Origin: Verrucomicrobiia bacterium
GTDB lineage: Bacteria; Verrucomicrobiota; Verrucomicrobiia; Verrucomicrobiales; Akkermansiaceae
Assembly (NCBI GenBank): GCA_030430455.1
Contig: JAUIJB010000030.1
Coordinates: 1 to 40,582, forward strand
Length of the DNA stretch: 40,582 nt
Direction of reading: 5' to 3'
Part shown: piece after piece, positions 1 through 8,860 of the stretch
Numbering within the stretch: the stretch's first letter is position 1
How the letters are laid out: each line of letters begins with the position of its first letter
Program-made: the position numbers and the translations under genes
Notes under the pieces: generated by a model
Told to the model about the DNA's origin: nothing
The model's input: only the letters and a program-made list of their open reading frames with translations
Databases searched by the model: none

Positions 1-88
1 TTGAACTCGGCGGTGTAATGCTTGCGGGGCTTCTGGTTCACGGGCATGGATTCTGGTGGGAAACGGTCCAGGATTCCAGCACACCTCA
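1..88 (-). mobile_element. End of an IS3-type insertion sequence with the first codons of its transposase OrfA
   Basis: The minus strand has an ATG at 45-47 followed by MPVNQKPRKHYTAEFK, which runs off the window edge. The YTAEFK stretch soon after a basic N-terminus is typical of IS3-family OrfA (helix-turn-helix transposase subunit). The bases from 88 downward on the minus strand begin TGAGGTGTGCTGGAATCCTG, which looks like an IS3-family terminal inverted repeat (5'-TG start, GGAATCCTGGAC-like core) about 40 bases before the orfA start. The rest of the element lies outside the window. The other inverted repeat and the target duplication cannot be seen, so the exact boundary at 88 is an inference from the sequence change and from the truncated gene next to it. 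Confidence 0.6.
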
Positions 89-595
89 AACCTTGTTGCG
101 GCGACGATTGATGACGACAATGGAAAGCACGGGCTGTCCAACGGTCTGGTGTTTCAGAAACACCATCGCGGGCATCGGAAAGACCCGGTTGATCTGGCGG
201 GCGATGGCGGTGAGCTTGCCTCGGGCGTAGCTGCCATTGACCGCGGAATTGCCGTTCAGCTCGATGGCGAAGAAGACGTAAGATCGTAGCAGGCCGGGAT
301 TGACCGTGGTCTCCTTGAAGAGGCTCGCGGTGCGGGCAAGATCGTCGTCGGTGAGTTGGAAGAGTAGGTCGGCGGAAGTCCAGTCCGAGAAGAGGGCTTT
401 GTTCTGATCGAAGGTTCGGCCTCCATGCTGGCCGGCCATGAACTCAAGAAAAGCTTTGGGTTTGGCCCCCTCGAGATCGATCGTTCGATCGCTTTCATAG
501 CCTAGCGTCTTGAGTAGTGACTTCGAGGCGTCGCGGAGTGGCAGCGACGTGAACGCCTGAAGGGCAAAGTTGATCGATTCGCGGAAGTCAGACAT
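86..595 (-). pseudogene. Truncated type IIG restriction-modification protein, N-terminal fragment
   Basis: The 169-residue product resembles the N-terminus of the very large (about 1000 residues or more) Eco57I-like type IIG restriction/methyltransferase proteins. It has the ...INRVFPMPAMVFLKH... segment followed by a beta strand and NRRRNK, which in complete homologues precedes the helicase/methylase parts. None of the methylase motifs (such as NPPY) is present. The stop codon TGA lies at 86-88, exactly where the IS3-like end begins, so the insertion appears to supply the stop and to separate the gene from its remaining 3' part. It starts 19 bases after the Fic gene stop and may be in the same transcript. 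Base composition is visibly lower in GC than the chromosomal genes further on, in keeping with transfer. The family assignment is from recall of the N-terminal pattern; moderate confidence. Confidence 0.5.
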
Positions 596-614
596 GAGAG
601 AAACTGGAAGGTGA

Positions 615-1631
615 TCAGTGGAGAAGAGCGCGACCTTTCTCCGTGAGCCGGTATTTCTGGAGACGGCTGTTGGGTTTGTCGGGGATGGTCATTTCAAGCA
701 GGCCATCGGCAACGAGCGGCTGGATGTGGCGCTTGTAGTTGAGGTAGGCGTTGGAAAGGCCGGCGATTTTCAGGAGCTGGGCCTTGGATTTTGGTTCCCC
801 TGAGCAGGCTTTGAGGATCTTGGCGACTTGCTCACTGACTGGCGCACCGACTTGCTCACCAGATGGGGCATTCCCGGCCTCGCGCAGGGCGGTGAGGATG
901 GCGGCGAGCAGGAACTCGATGAAGGCGGTGGAGTTCCCGGCCTTGTCGCATTTGGCAAGCACCTTGTAGTAATCCGCCTGGCGATCGCGGATGACGGATT
1001 CAACCGGCAGCCAGGCGAAGAGCGGATTCCAACGGCTGAGGATGAGCGTCTGCCAGAGGCGACCGATGCGGCCATTGCCATCAGAGAAGGGGTGGATGAA
1101 CTCCAACTCGTAGTGGAAGACGGAGCCGGCGATCAGCGGATGGGCATCGGCGCGCTTGAGCCAGCCGAGGAGGTCCTTCATCAGGCCGGGCACGCGCTCG
1201 GCGGGGGGCGCGAGGTGGACGACTTGCTTCTCCTGGGCGATGCCGACCGCGCGGGTGCGGAACTTGCCGGCATCGTCGATGAGCCCCGCCATGAGCAGGC
1301 GGTGGGCGGCAAGGAGGTCGCGGGAAGAGGAAGGGCTCCAGGACTCCATGGCCTCGTAGGCGGCGAAGGCGTTCTTCACCTCGTGGACTTCCTGCGGCGG
1401 GCCGAGCACGCGTTTCCCGGCAATGACGGCGGTGACCTGCTCCAGCGTGAGCGTGTTGTTTTCGATGGCGAGAGACGAATGGATGGAGCGGATGCGGTTC
1501 TCGCGGCGCAAGATCGGCACTTTGCCCGAAGCTCCGCGACCTTCCAGTTGCCCGAGCAGCTCCGCGATCTCCGCGACATGCGAGAGCATGGCGGGAGTGA
1601 GCGAGTAAGGAGGATGGTAGGCGGAGGACAT
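615..1631 (-). CDS. Fic domain protein (class II, N-terminal inhibitory helix) with C-terminal winged helix
   Basis: Fic proteins transfer AMP or other phosphate-containing groups from nucleotides onto target proteins. The 338-residue product has the full catalytic loop HPFSDGNGRIGR at about residues 180-191, and the inhibitory motif SLAIEN at about 53-58, which fits the (S/T)xxxE(G/N) pattern of class II Fic proteins whose own N-terminal helix restrains the active site. The last 70 residues (SEQVAKILKAC onward) read as a winged-helix DNA-binding domain, common in this Fic subgroup. I chose the ATG at 1631 (MSSAYHPPYS), because the longer frame back to 1817 overlaps the upstream gene. It starts 10 bases after that gene's stop, so the two are probably co-transcribed. 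Its target is unknown; a role as toxin or regulator in the accessory patch is inferred. Confidence 0.88.
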   Translation of the reverse strand: MSSAYHPPYSLTPAMLSHVAEIAELLGQLEGRGASGKVPILRRENRIRSIHSSLAIENNTLTLEQVTAVIAGKRVLGPPQEVHEVKNAFAAYEAMESWSPSSSRDLLAAHRLLMAGLIDDAGKFRTRAVGIAQEKQVVHLAPPAERVPGLMKDLLGWLKRADAHPLIAGSVFHYELEFIHPFSDGNGRIGRLWQTLILSRWNPLFAWLPVESVIRDRQADYYKVLAKCDKAGNSTAFIEFLLAAILTALREAGNAPSGEQVGAPVSEQVAKILKACSGEPKSKAQLLKIAGLSNAYLNYKRHIQPLVADGLLEMTIPDKPNSRLQKYRLTEKGRALLH

Positions 1632-1641
1632 GCGATGGAAA

Positions 1642-2499
1642 TCAGACGGGGTTGCGCACCACGAGCCAGGTGACGAGTTCCCAGTCGCCATCGTCGGCAT
1701 GGACGGTCTCGGCTGCCGTGGGGAGCAACCCGTCGCGGCCGGAGAGAAGGCTGGTGGTGGCACGTTTCCGGAAGGTGGCCTCAATGGTCCGCAGCGCGCT
1801 GGCGACGAGCCCGGCATAATGGCTCATGTCGGATCCGCCCTGTGTCGCCGTGTCGAATTGATCGCAGAGGCTGCGGATGGCGTTGGGGTGTTCCGCGGCG
1901 GCCTTCATCACCCCTCCATCCACATCCACAAAATCCGCCAGGGCCCGGTGTTCGTCTCCCAGTTGTCCCATGCCCCTTGGCAGGGGAACGATGCGATCGG
2001 CGTTCTCCTCGGGGGCCAACTGGCAGGCTTTCAGCCAGAGGAGGAAGAGGCCCCGATAGTCACCCTCCATCCACTGCCGGCGGATCTCCTCGACGGCATC
2101 GAGTTGCCAATCGCTCTCGTCATACCCGTGGTAGTAGCCATGCGACGGCTCGATCCAGTTCTCCTCGAACCAAGTCTCGATCAGCACGCTACCCCCTTTC
2201 TCCACCACGGTGATCGTCTCCCCGGTCGCAAACATCGACAATTCCTCAACCTCGACGGTGTCCGCATCGAATCGGAACACGACCCGCTGCGTCCCCCAGT
2301 TCGCCTCATAGAGGAAAAGATCGAAATAGCGTTCCAGAACGGAGATCGGGTCGTGCTTGAAGTCGCCCCAATGGTAGGAAACTTCCGCCGAGTCCGACCT
2401 CACCGAGATATGTGAGGAAAGTTCCGAGACCTCGCTACGCTGCTGCGGGCTCAAACTCCTCCCGACGACCTTCCACTGGTAGCGTTGATACTCACTCAC
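1642..2499 (-). CDS. Uncharacterised SEYQ-type protein
   Basis: A 285-residue soluble protein with no catalytic motif I can name. It has the look of a family I recall only as hypothetical proteins: a start of (M/V)SEYQ-Y, then SYHWGDFKHDP, then YFDLFLYEANWGTQ, and later a segment on a work-unit of helices (WMEGDYRGLFLLWLKACQ) ending in LGDEHRALADF. Such proteins often sit beside SWIM zinc-finger or toxin-antitoxin genes, though no SWIM gene is visible here. I place the start at the GTG at 2497-2499 because the family begins at that point; the frame is open further to 2544. The GTG overlaps the TGA that ends the AbiEii remnant upstream, and the Fic gene follows 10 bases after its stop, so it sits inside a compact operon. 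Function unknown. Confidence 0.7.
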   Translation of the reverse strand: MSEYQRYQWKVVGRSLSPQQRSEVSELSSHISVRSDSAEVSYHWGDFKHDPISVLERYFDLFLYEANWGTQRVVFRFDADTVEVEELSMFATGETITVVEKGGSVLIETWFEENWIEPSHGYYHGYDESDWQLDAVEEIRRQWMEGDYRGLFLLWLKACQLAPEENADRIVPLPRGMGQLGDEHRALADFVDVDGGVMKAAAEHPNAIRSLCDQFDTATQGGSDMSHYAGLVASALRTIEATFRKRATTSLLSGRDGLLPTAAETVHADDGDWELVTWLVVRNPV

Positions 2500-2687
2500 G
2501 ACGATGGAAGGTCCACGGTCCGGACCCGGGCTGCAATCCCGCAATGGGGATGAGGGCGTCCGAGTGGCCAGTTCGCCGCGCGGACGGTGAGATCGCCACC
2601 CAGAGCGAAGTGCTCCAAGGCTGGGTCCCGGGAGAGGGAGCGCAGCAGTGCTTCGAGCCCATCCGGAACCGAGTCGAAGTGGAGCAT
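2496..2687 (-). pseudogene. AbiEii-type nucleotidyltransferase toxin, N-terminal remnant
   Basis: Starting at the ATG at 2685-2687 the frame reads MLHFDSVPDGLEALLRSLSR and then ALEHFALGG. This is the normal start of AbiEii toxins (DUF1814 nucleotidyltransferases), in which the GG is followed by ...LALRxGHRxSxDxD, holding the metal-binding aspartates. Here the sequence after GG turns into unrelated residues and stops 63 residues in, so the catalytic DxD and the rest of the roughly 250-residue protein are missing. Nothing resembling the lost part follows in the other two frames, so an internal deletion or recombination with the next gene is more likely than a simple frameshift. The preceding small gene ends in a TGA two bases upstream of this ATG. 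Confidence 0.55.
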
Positions 2688-2688
2688 T

Positions 2689-2943
2689 TCAGTGGCGAGC
2701 GGGCGTGGACAGATAGGCCCGCGCATAGGCGGCGGCCTTGGGATCAAGCGAGCGGAGGCTCGACGTAATGTCCACTAGGCGGGGGCGCCCGAAAGTCTCC
2801 ACCATTTCGAGCCAATCCACCCAGCGGCCGTATTCGAGCACCCGCTTGACCAGCCAGGCGGTGTGCTGCTTGGCATCGACCCCGGTGGGATCGGGGTCCC
2901 GGAAGAGATGCGGGGAAAGTGGAGGCATGTCGGAGTCAAGCAT
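2689..2943 (-). CDS. Small DUF6922-like protein, partner of AbiEii-type toxins
   Basis: An 84-residue protein containing SPHLFRDPDPTGVDAKQHTAWLVKRVLEYGRWVDWLEMVETFGR. The LFxDxDPxxVDxxxHxxxxVxRVLExGxxxDWxxL pattern is what I know from the short DUF6922-like proteins encoded directly upstream of AbiEii nucleotidyltransferase toxins, where they are thought to act as the antitoxin or a regulator. The stop codon almost touches the ATG of the AbiEii remnant (TGA at 2689-2691, ATG at 2685-2687), which is the usual coupling of the pair. It begins 15 bases after the preceding unidentified reading frame. With the toxin broken, this gene is probably without its partner. Confidence 0.65.
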   Translation of the reverse strand: MLDSDMPPLSPHLFRDPDPTGVDAKQHTAWLVKRVLEYGRWVDWLEMVETFGRPRLVDITSSLRSLDPKAAAYARAYLSTPARH

Positions 2944-2958
2944 GGCCGGCTGTCGAGC

Positions 2959-3323
2959 TCAAGCCAGCGGATCGGCTCGCGACCACCGGCTCCTCACCGT
3001 CGTCGAGGCGGCCGCTAACGCTTCGACAAGACCGAGATTCTGAAAGAGACGAAGCTGAGGTCCTGAAAACTGGCCCTCCGATCTCAGTCCGGATTCTTGA
3101 GGAATACCCGTGTGTCCCCGCGCTCCGAGCAAGGCGATGTCGAAGAGCTTGCCGATCCACCCGTTCAGCCCTTGGTCACCGAAGTCGAGATGCAGGTGGC
3201 GATGGAGCGCTGCGCGCCACTCCGTTTCGGGAATCAGCGTCCGGGTCTCCTCGGCGACGTCGAGCAGGCCGCCGTCGATGCTGCGGATCAAGCGCGGGTC
3301 GTTGTCGGGATCGAAGCTGACCA
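2959..3323 (-). CDS. Unidentified short reading frame upstream of the DUF6922-AbiEii pair
   Basis: The frame from the ATG at 3323 gives 121 residues beginning MVSFDPDNDPRLIRSIDGG. It reads as a plausible soluble protein (LLDVAEETRTLIPETEW, LNGWIGKLFDIALLG) with mixed charge and no membrane segment. I do not recognise it. The frame is open on the far side of 3323, but there it is antisense to the hydrolase fragment, so this may be the 3' part of a longer broken gene rather than a complete one. The last 15 residues are Arg/Ser-rich and look like read-through into non-coding sequence. It lies on the same strand as the downstream toxin-like genes. Low confidence that it is functional. Confidence 0.3.
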
Positions 3324-3623
3324 TTCCGCTCTTCGACTCGATCGCAGGGCGGCGCAAGAACCGGGCTCCCTTGGGCGGCAAAAGGGCACCGTCCTGCGCT
3401 CCAGCGCCCTGCTCGACGAGCGGGCGGATGGCGGCGGCCCGCTCGAGTCGCCCATCGACTGGTCCGGCATCGTCTTCGCCGCGTCGAACCACATGGGCCT
3501 GACCCGGGACCGCGTGGTCATCGACAACGTCCTGTTCCGGCTGTTCGAGCAGGGGCGCGGCGCGTTGAACGGGTCGGAGCGGGTGCAGGGGGGCTCGGTG
3601 GGCGCGGCACCTGATGGCTGCGA

Positions 3624-4841
<1,218 letters not shown>

Positions 4842-4946
4842 TGGTCAGGTTATGGGGAATTCGCGGCCGGTTCCACCGGAAATCGGCCGCATGCGTGGGA
4901 TCGGGGGTGGGGGAGCGGGGCCGGGCGCGACCGGGGTCGCGCGGGC

Positions 4947-7900
4947 TCACGGGCTGCCCGCGGCGGCCTCCTCCCTCAGTGCGTACAGCACCGGGACCAC
5001 GAACATGGTCACCAGCTCGATGAGCATGCCGCCGAAGATCGGCACCGCCATGGGGGCCATCAGGTCGGAGCCGCGACCGGTGCTGGTGAGGACGGGAAGC
5101 AGCGCCAGCAGGGTGGTGCCGGTGGTCATCAGGCAGGGGCGGACGCGGCGCTGGCCGGCCTCGACCACCGCCTCACGGATCGCCTCGAGGCCCTTCGGCT
5201 TCAGCTCCGCGAAGCGCTGGCGCAGGTAGGTGGACATGACGACGCCGTCGTCGGTGGCGATGCCGAACAGCGCGAGGAAGCCGACCCACACCGCGGTGGA
5301 CAGGTTGATCGGCGACACCTGGAAGAGCTGACGCAGGTTGTGGCCGAGGAAGTCGACGTCGAGGAAGCCGGGGCGGCCGTAGAGCCACAGCAGGAGGAAC
5401 CCGCCGGACCAGGCGACGGCGACGCCGCTGAAGACGATGAGAGTGGTGGTGGTCGAGCGGTTGTCGAGGTAGAGCAGGACGAAGATCGCACCGAGGGCGA
5501 GGGGGACCATGGTCCACAGCGTGCGGTTGAACTCGAGGGCGGACTCGTAGTTGCCGGCGAAGTCGTAGCGGATCCCCGGGCTGCGCCGGAGCCGGCCGTC
5601 GCCCTCGGCCTGCTCGAGGAAGGCCTTGGCGTTCTCCACCACGTCGACCTCGGCGAAGCCCGGCCGCGAGCCGAAGGTGACGTAGCCGGTGAGGAAGGTG
5701 TCCTCGGCCTTGATCACCTGGGGGCCGCGGACGTAGGAGATCGAGGCGACCTGCGACAGCGGCACCTGCGCCCCCTCGCGGGTGGTGACCAGCACGCGGC
5801 CGAGGGCCTCCTCGCTGTCGCGTGCCTCGCGGGCGTAGCGGACCTGCACGCCGAAGCGCTCGCGGCCCTCGACGGTGGTGGTGACGACGCTGCCGCCGAT
5901 CGCCGCCTGGATGGTGTCGTGGATGTCGGAGATGTTCAGGCCGTAGCGCGAGGCGGCCTCGCGGTCGGGCGCGATCTCGAGGTAGGGCTTGCCGACGATG
6001 CGGTCGGCGTTGACCGTCTCGGGCGCCAGGCCCTCGACCTCGCCGCTGCGCAGCAGTTCCTCGACCTGCAGCCCGAAGGCCTCGATCTCCTCGAGGCTCT
6101 CGCCCTTGATCTTGAGGCCCATCGGCGCGCGCATGCCGGTGCGCAGCATCACCAGGCGGGTCTCGATCGGCTGCAGCTTCGGGGCCCCGGTGATGCCGGG
6201 GATGCGGGTGGCCTCCTCGATCTTCGCCCAGATGTCCTCGGGCGTGCGGATCCCGGGGCGCCACTGGCGGAAGGGCTGGCCGCCGCGGTCCTCGATCAGC
6301 TCGCCATGGTCATCGTAGAGGAAGTTGCCCTCGTCGTCGGTGCGGAAGCGCAGCACGCGGCCCTTGTCGTCGGAGCGGTACTCGGGCAGGTAGTTGATGA
6401 CGGTCTCGACCATCGAGATCGGCGCGGGGTCGAGCGGCGACTCGACCCGGCCGATCTTGCCGACGACCTGGCGGACCTCGGGGATCGCGGCGATGGCGGC
6501 GTCGGTCTGGCGCAGGTATTCCATCGCCTCGTCGATCGAGGCATGCGGGCTGACCGTCGGCATGTAGAGGAAGGAGCCCTCGTCGAGGGCCGGGCGGAAC
6601 TCCTCGCCGAGGCCGGGGAGCTTCTCCGCGGCGCTCTGCCACAGGCGCGTCTCCGTGATGCCCTGGCCGAGGACCCGCGGGACGAAGCCGAAGAGCTGGG
6701 GAAACCCGACCAGCACGCACAGGCCGAAGACGAGCAGGGCCGCGGGCATCGCCAGGAACATCGCCTTGTGGGCCAGGCACCAGCGCAGGATGCGCGGGTA
6801 GATCAGCTCGAAGCCCTTGAAGGCGAGCAGCAGGATGCCGACGACCAGCGCGACGAAGAGGGCGTTCTCGAGGGTGTTGCGGTCGAGGCCGAGCGGCATC
6901 CAGTCGAGGGTGAGGAAGACCAGCACGGCGAGCGCGGCGCCGGCGTTCAGCCCGAAGACCACGCCGCGGCGGGCCCTGCCCTTGACGAAGGGGTCGGCGG
7001 CGGTGCCGGCGGCCAGCAGGAAGAGTGCGAGCGCCAGCGGAACCGAGAAGGCCAGGGCGAGGACGCCGGCCGCGGCGAGCAGGCCGCCCGCGAGCGCCCG
7101 GCGGTTGCGGAGGAGCCGCGGAAAGGACCCGAATAGCAGGTGGGCGACCGGCGGGATGATGGTCAGCGCGACGATGATCGAGGCGATCAGCGCGAAGGTC
7201 TTGGTGAAGGCCAGCGGACGGAACAGGCGGCCGGCCTCACCGGTCATCGTGAAGACCGGCAGGAAGCTGATGACGGTGGTCAGGACCGAGGTGGTCACCG
7301 CGCCGGCGACCTCGCTGACCGCGCGGTGGATCACCGCCGCCGTCGACTCGCCGGGGTCGGCCTCGTCGAGGTGCTTGAGGATGTTCTCGGTCAGCACGAT
7401 GCCGACATCGACGACCGTGCCGATGGCGATGGCGATGCCGGCCAAGGCGACGACGTTGGCGTCGACGCCGACGAGTTTCATCGCGATGAAGGTGATCAGC
7501 ACCGCCAGCGGCAGCATCGACGAGATGAGCAGGCTGCTGCGCAGGTGCAGCACCATCACCACCACCACGATGATCGTCACGAGCACCTGCTGGTAGAGCG
7601 CCTCGTCGAGCGTGTTGAGCGTTTCGCCGATGAGCTCGGAGCGGTCGTAGAAGGGCACGACGGTGACCTTCGAGGTCGTCAGCCAGCCGGGCCACCCGGC
7701 GCGCGGCACGCGGCGGGTGAAGTCGAGCCAGGCCCCGGCATCGGGCGTGCCGGCATCGTCGAAGGCGGGGGTGATGTCGTTCTCGCCGGCGAAGGCGCGC
7801 ACCTCGTCGAAGCCGACCTCGTCCCAGTCGATCACCGCGCGGATCGGCAGCGAACCCTTGAGATCCTCCAGCTTCGCCTTGGTCGCCTTGATCGCCTCGA

Positions 7901-8837
7901 GCGGGTTGGCGCCGTAGCGGACGACGACCACGCCGCCGGCGGCATCGGCGCCGTTGACGTCGAGCGCGCCGCGCCGCATCGCCGGGCCGAGGCTCACCGC
8001 GGCGACGTCGGCGACGGTGATCGGGGTGTTGTCGCGGACGGTGACGACCGCCCGCTCGATGTCGGCGGCCTCGCCGACGTAGCCGGTTCCGCGGAGGAAG
8101 TACTCGACGCCGTTGATCGCGAGGTTGCGCGCGCCGATCTCGCGGTTGGACTTGCGGACGGCGTCGGCGACCTGGGCGAGGGTGACCCGCTGGGCGCGCA
8201 GCAGATCGGGGTCGACATCGACCTGGTACTGCCGCTCGTAGCCGCCGACCGACGCGACCTCGGCGACCCCCTCGGCGGCGAGCAGGGCGTAGCGGACCTG
8301 CCAGTCCTGGATCGCGCGGAGTTCGTCGAGGTCCCAGCCGCCGGCCGGGTTGCCGTCGGGATCGCGGCCCTCGAGCGTGTACCAGAAGACCTGGCCGAGC
8401 CCGGTGGCGTCCGGGCCGAGGGTCGGCGTGACCTCTTCGGGCAGCAGGTTGGCCGGGAGCGAGTTGAGCTTCTCGAGGACCCGGCTCCGGCTCCAGTAGA
8501 ACTCGACGTCCTCCTCGAAGATGAGGTAGACGTACGAGCTGCCGAACATCGAGAACGAGCGCACCTCGCGGACCCCGGGCACGCCGAGCAGGGCGACGGT
8601 GAGCGGGTAGGTGACCTGGTCCTCGATGTCCTGCGGCGAGCGGCCGGGCCAGTCGGTGAAGATGATCTGCTGGTTGTCGCCGAGGTCGGGGATGGCATCG
8701 ACCGCCACCGGGTCGCGCGGGTAGTCGCCGGTGTCCCAGTCGAAGGGGGCGACCCGCACGCCCCAGGCGATGACGAAGGTCAGCAGCAGCAGCACGACCA
8801 GCTTCTGGTGGAGGCAGAAATGGATCAGCGATTTCAT
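4947..8837 (-). CDS. cusA: CusA/CzcA-family heavy-metal RND efflux pump (enlarged)
   Basis: This is the inner-membrane, proton-driven pump of a tripartite Cu(I)/Ag(I) exporter. The product has 1296 residues against about 1050 for typical CusA. The start (MKSLIHFCLHQKLVVLLLL) and the TM4 signature GIAIAIGTVVDVGIVLTEN (467-485, with the proton-relay Asp) are intact. Methionines sit in the three places used by E. coli CusA to hold copper: YMP (about M759), ISM (about M809) and VMLRTG (about M897). Extra length comes from a hydrophobic block at about 575-690 that adds several membrane segments after TM6, an acidic loop at about 345-375 and a loop at about 822-860. It follows cusB after 23 bases. 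Substrate Cu/Ag rather than Zn/Co is inferred from the methionines and from the copper-type partners. Confidence 0.93.
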   Translation of the reverse strand: MKSLIHFCLHQKLVVLLLLTFVIAWGVRVAPFDWDTGDYPRDPVAVDAIPDLGDNQQIIFTDWPGRSPQDIEDQVTYPLTVALLGVPGVREVRSFSMFGSSYVYLIFEEDVEFYWSRSRVLEKLNSLPANLLPEEVTPTLGPDATGLGQVFWYTLEGRDPDGNPAGGWDLDELRAIQDWQVRYALLAAEGVAEVASVGGYERQYQVDVDPDLLRAQRVTLAQVADAVRKSNREIGARNLAINGVEYFLRGTGYVGEAADIERAVVTVRDNTPITVADVAAVSLGPAMRRGALDVNGADAAGGVVVVRYGANPLEAIKATKAKLEDLKGSLPIRAVIDWDEVGFDEVRAFAGENDITPAFDDAGTPDAGAWLDFTRRVPRAGWPGWLTTSKVTVVPFYDRSELIGETLNTLDEALYQQVLVTIIVVVVMVLHLRSSLLISSMLPLAVLITFIAMKLVGVDANVVALAGIAIAIGTVVDVGIVLTENILKHLDEADPGESTAAVIHRAVSEVAGAVTTSVLTTVISFLPVFTMTGEAGRLFRPLAFTKTFALIASIIVALTIIPPVAHLLFGSFPRLLRNRRALAGGLLAAAGVLALAFSVPLALALFLLAAGTAADPFVKGRARRGVVFGLNAGAALAVLVFLTLDWMPLGLDRNTLENALFVALVVGILLLAFKGFELIYPRILRWCLAHKAMFLAMPAALLVFGLCVLVGFPQLFGFVPRVLGQGITETRLWQSAAEKLPGLGEEFRPALDEGSFLYMPTVSPHASIDEAMEYLRQTDAAIAAIPEVRQVVGKIGRVESPLDPAPISMVETVINYLPEYRSDDKGRVLRFRTDDEGNFLYDDHGELIEDRGGQPFRQWRPGIRTPEDIWAKIEEATRIPGITGAPKLQPIETRLVMLRTGMRAPMGLKIKGESLEEIEAFGLQVEELLRSGEVEGLAPETVNADRIVGKPYLEIAPDREAASRYGLNISDIHDTIQAAIGGSVVTTTVEGRERFGVQVRYAREARDSEEALGRVLVTTREGAQVPLSQVASISYVRGPQVIKAEDTFLTGYVTFGSRPGFAEVDVVENAKAFLEQAEGDGRLRRSPGIRYDFAGNYESALEFNRTLWTMVPLALGAIFVLLYLDNRSTTTTLIVFSGVAVAWSGGFLLLWLYGRPGFLDVDFLGHNLRQLFQVSPINLSTAVWVGFLALFGIATDDGVVMSTYLRQRFAELKPKGLEAIREAVVEAGQRRVRPCLMTTGTTLLALLPVLTSTGRGSDLMAPMAVPIFGGMLIELVTMFVVPVLYALREEAAAGSP

Positions 8838-8860
8838 CGCGAGTGATCAGAGAGCAGTGG

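Noticed and set aside
1632..1817. Longer start for the Fic gene at 1817
   Set aside because: The extra 62 residues are Pro/Ser/Arg-rich, overlap the upstream coding region and are not part of the Fic fold.
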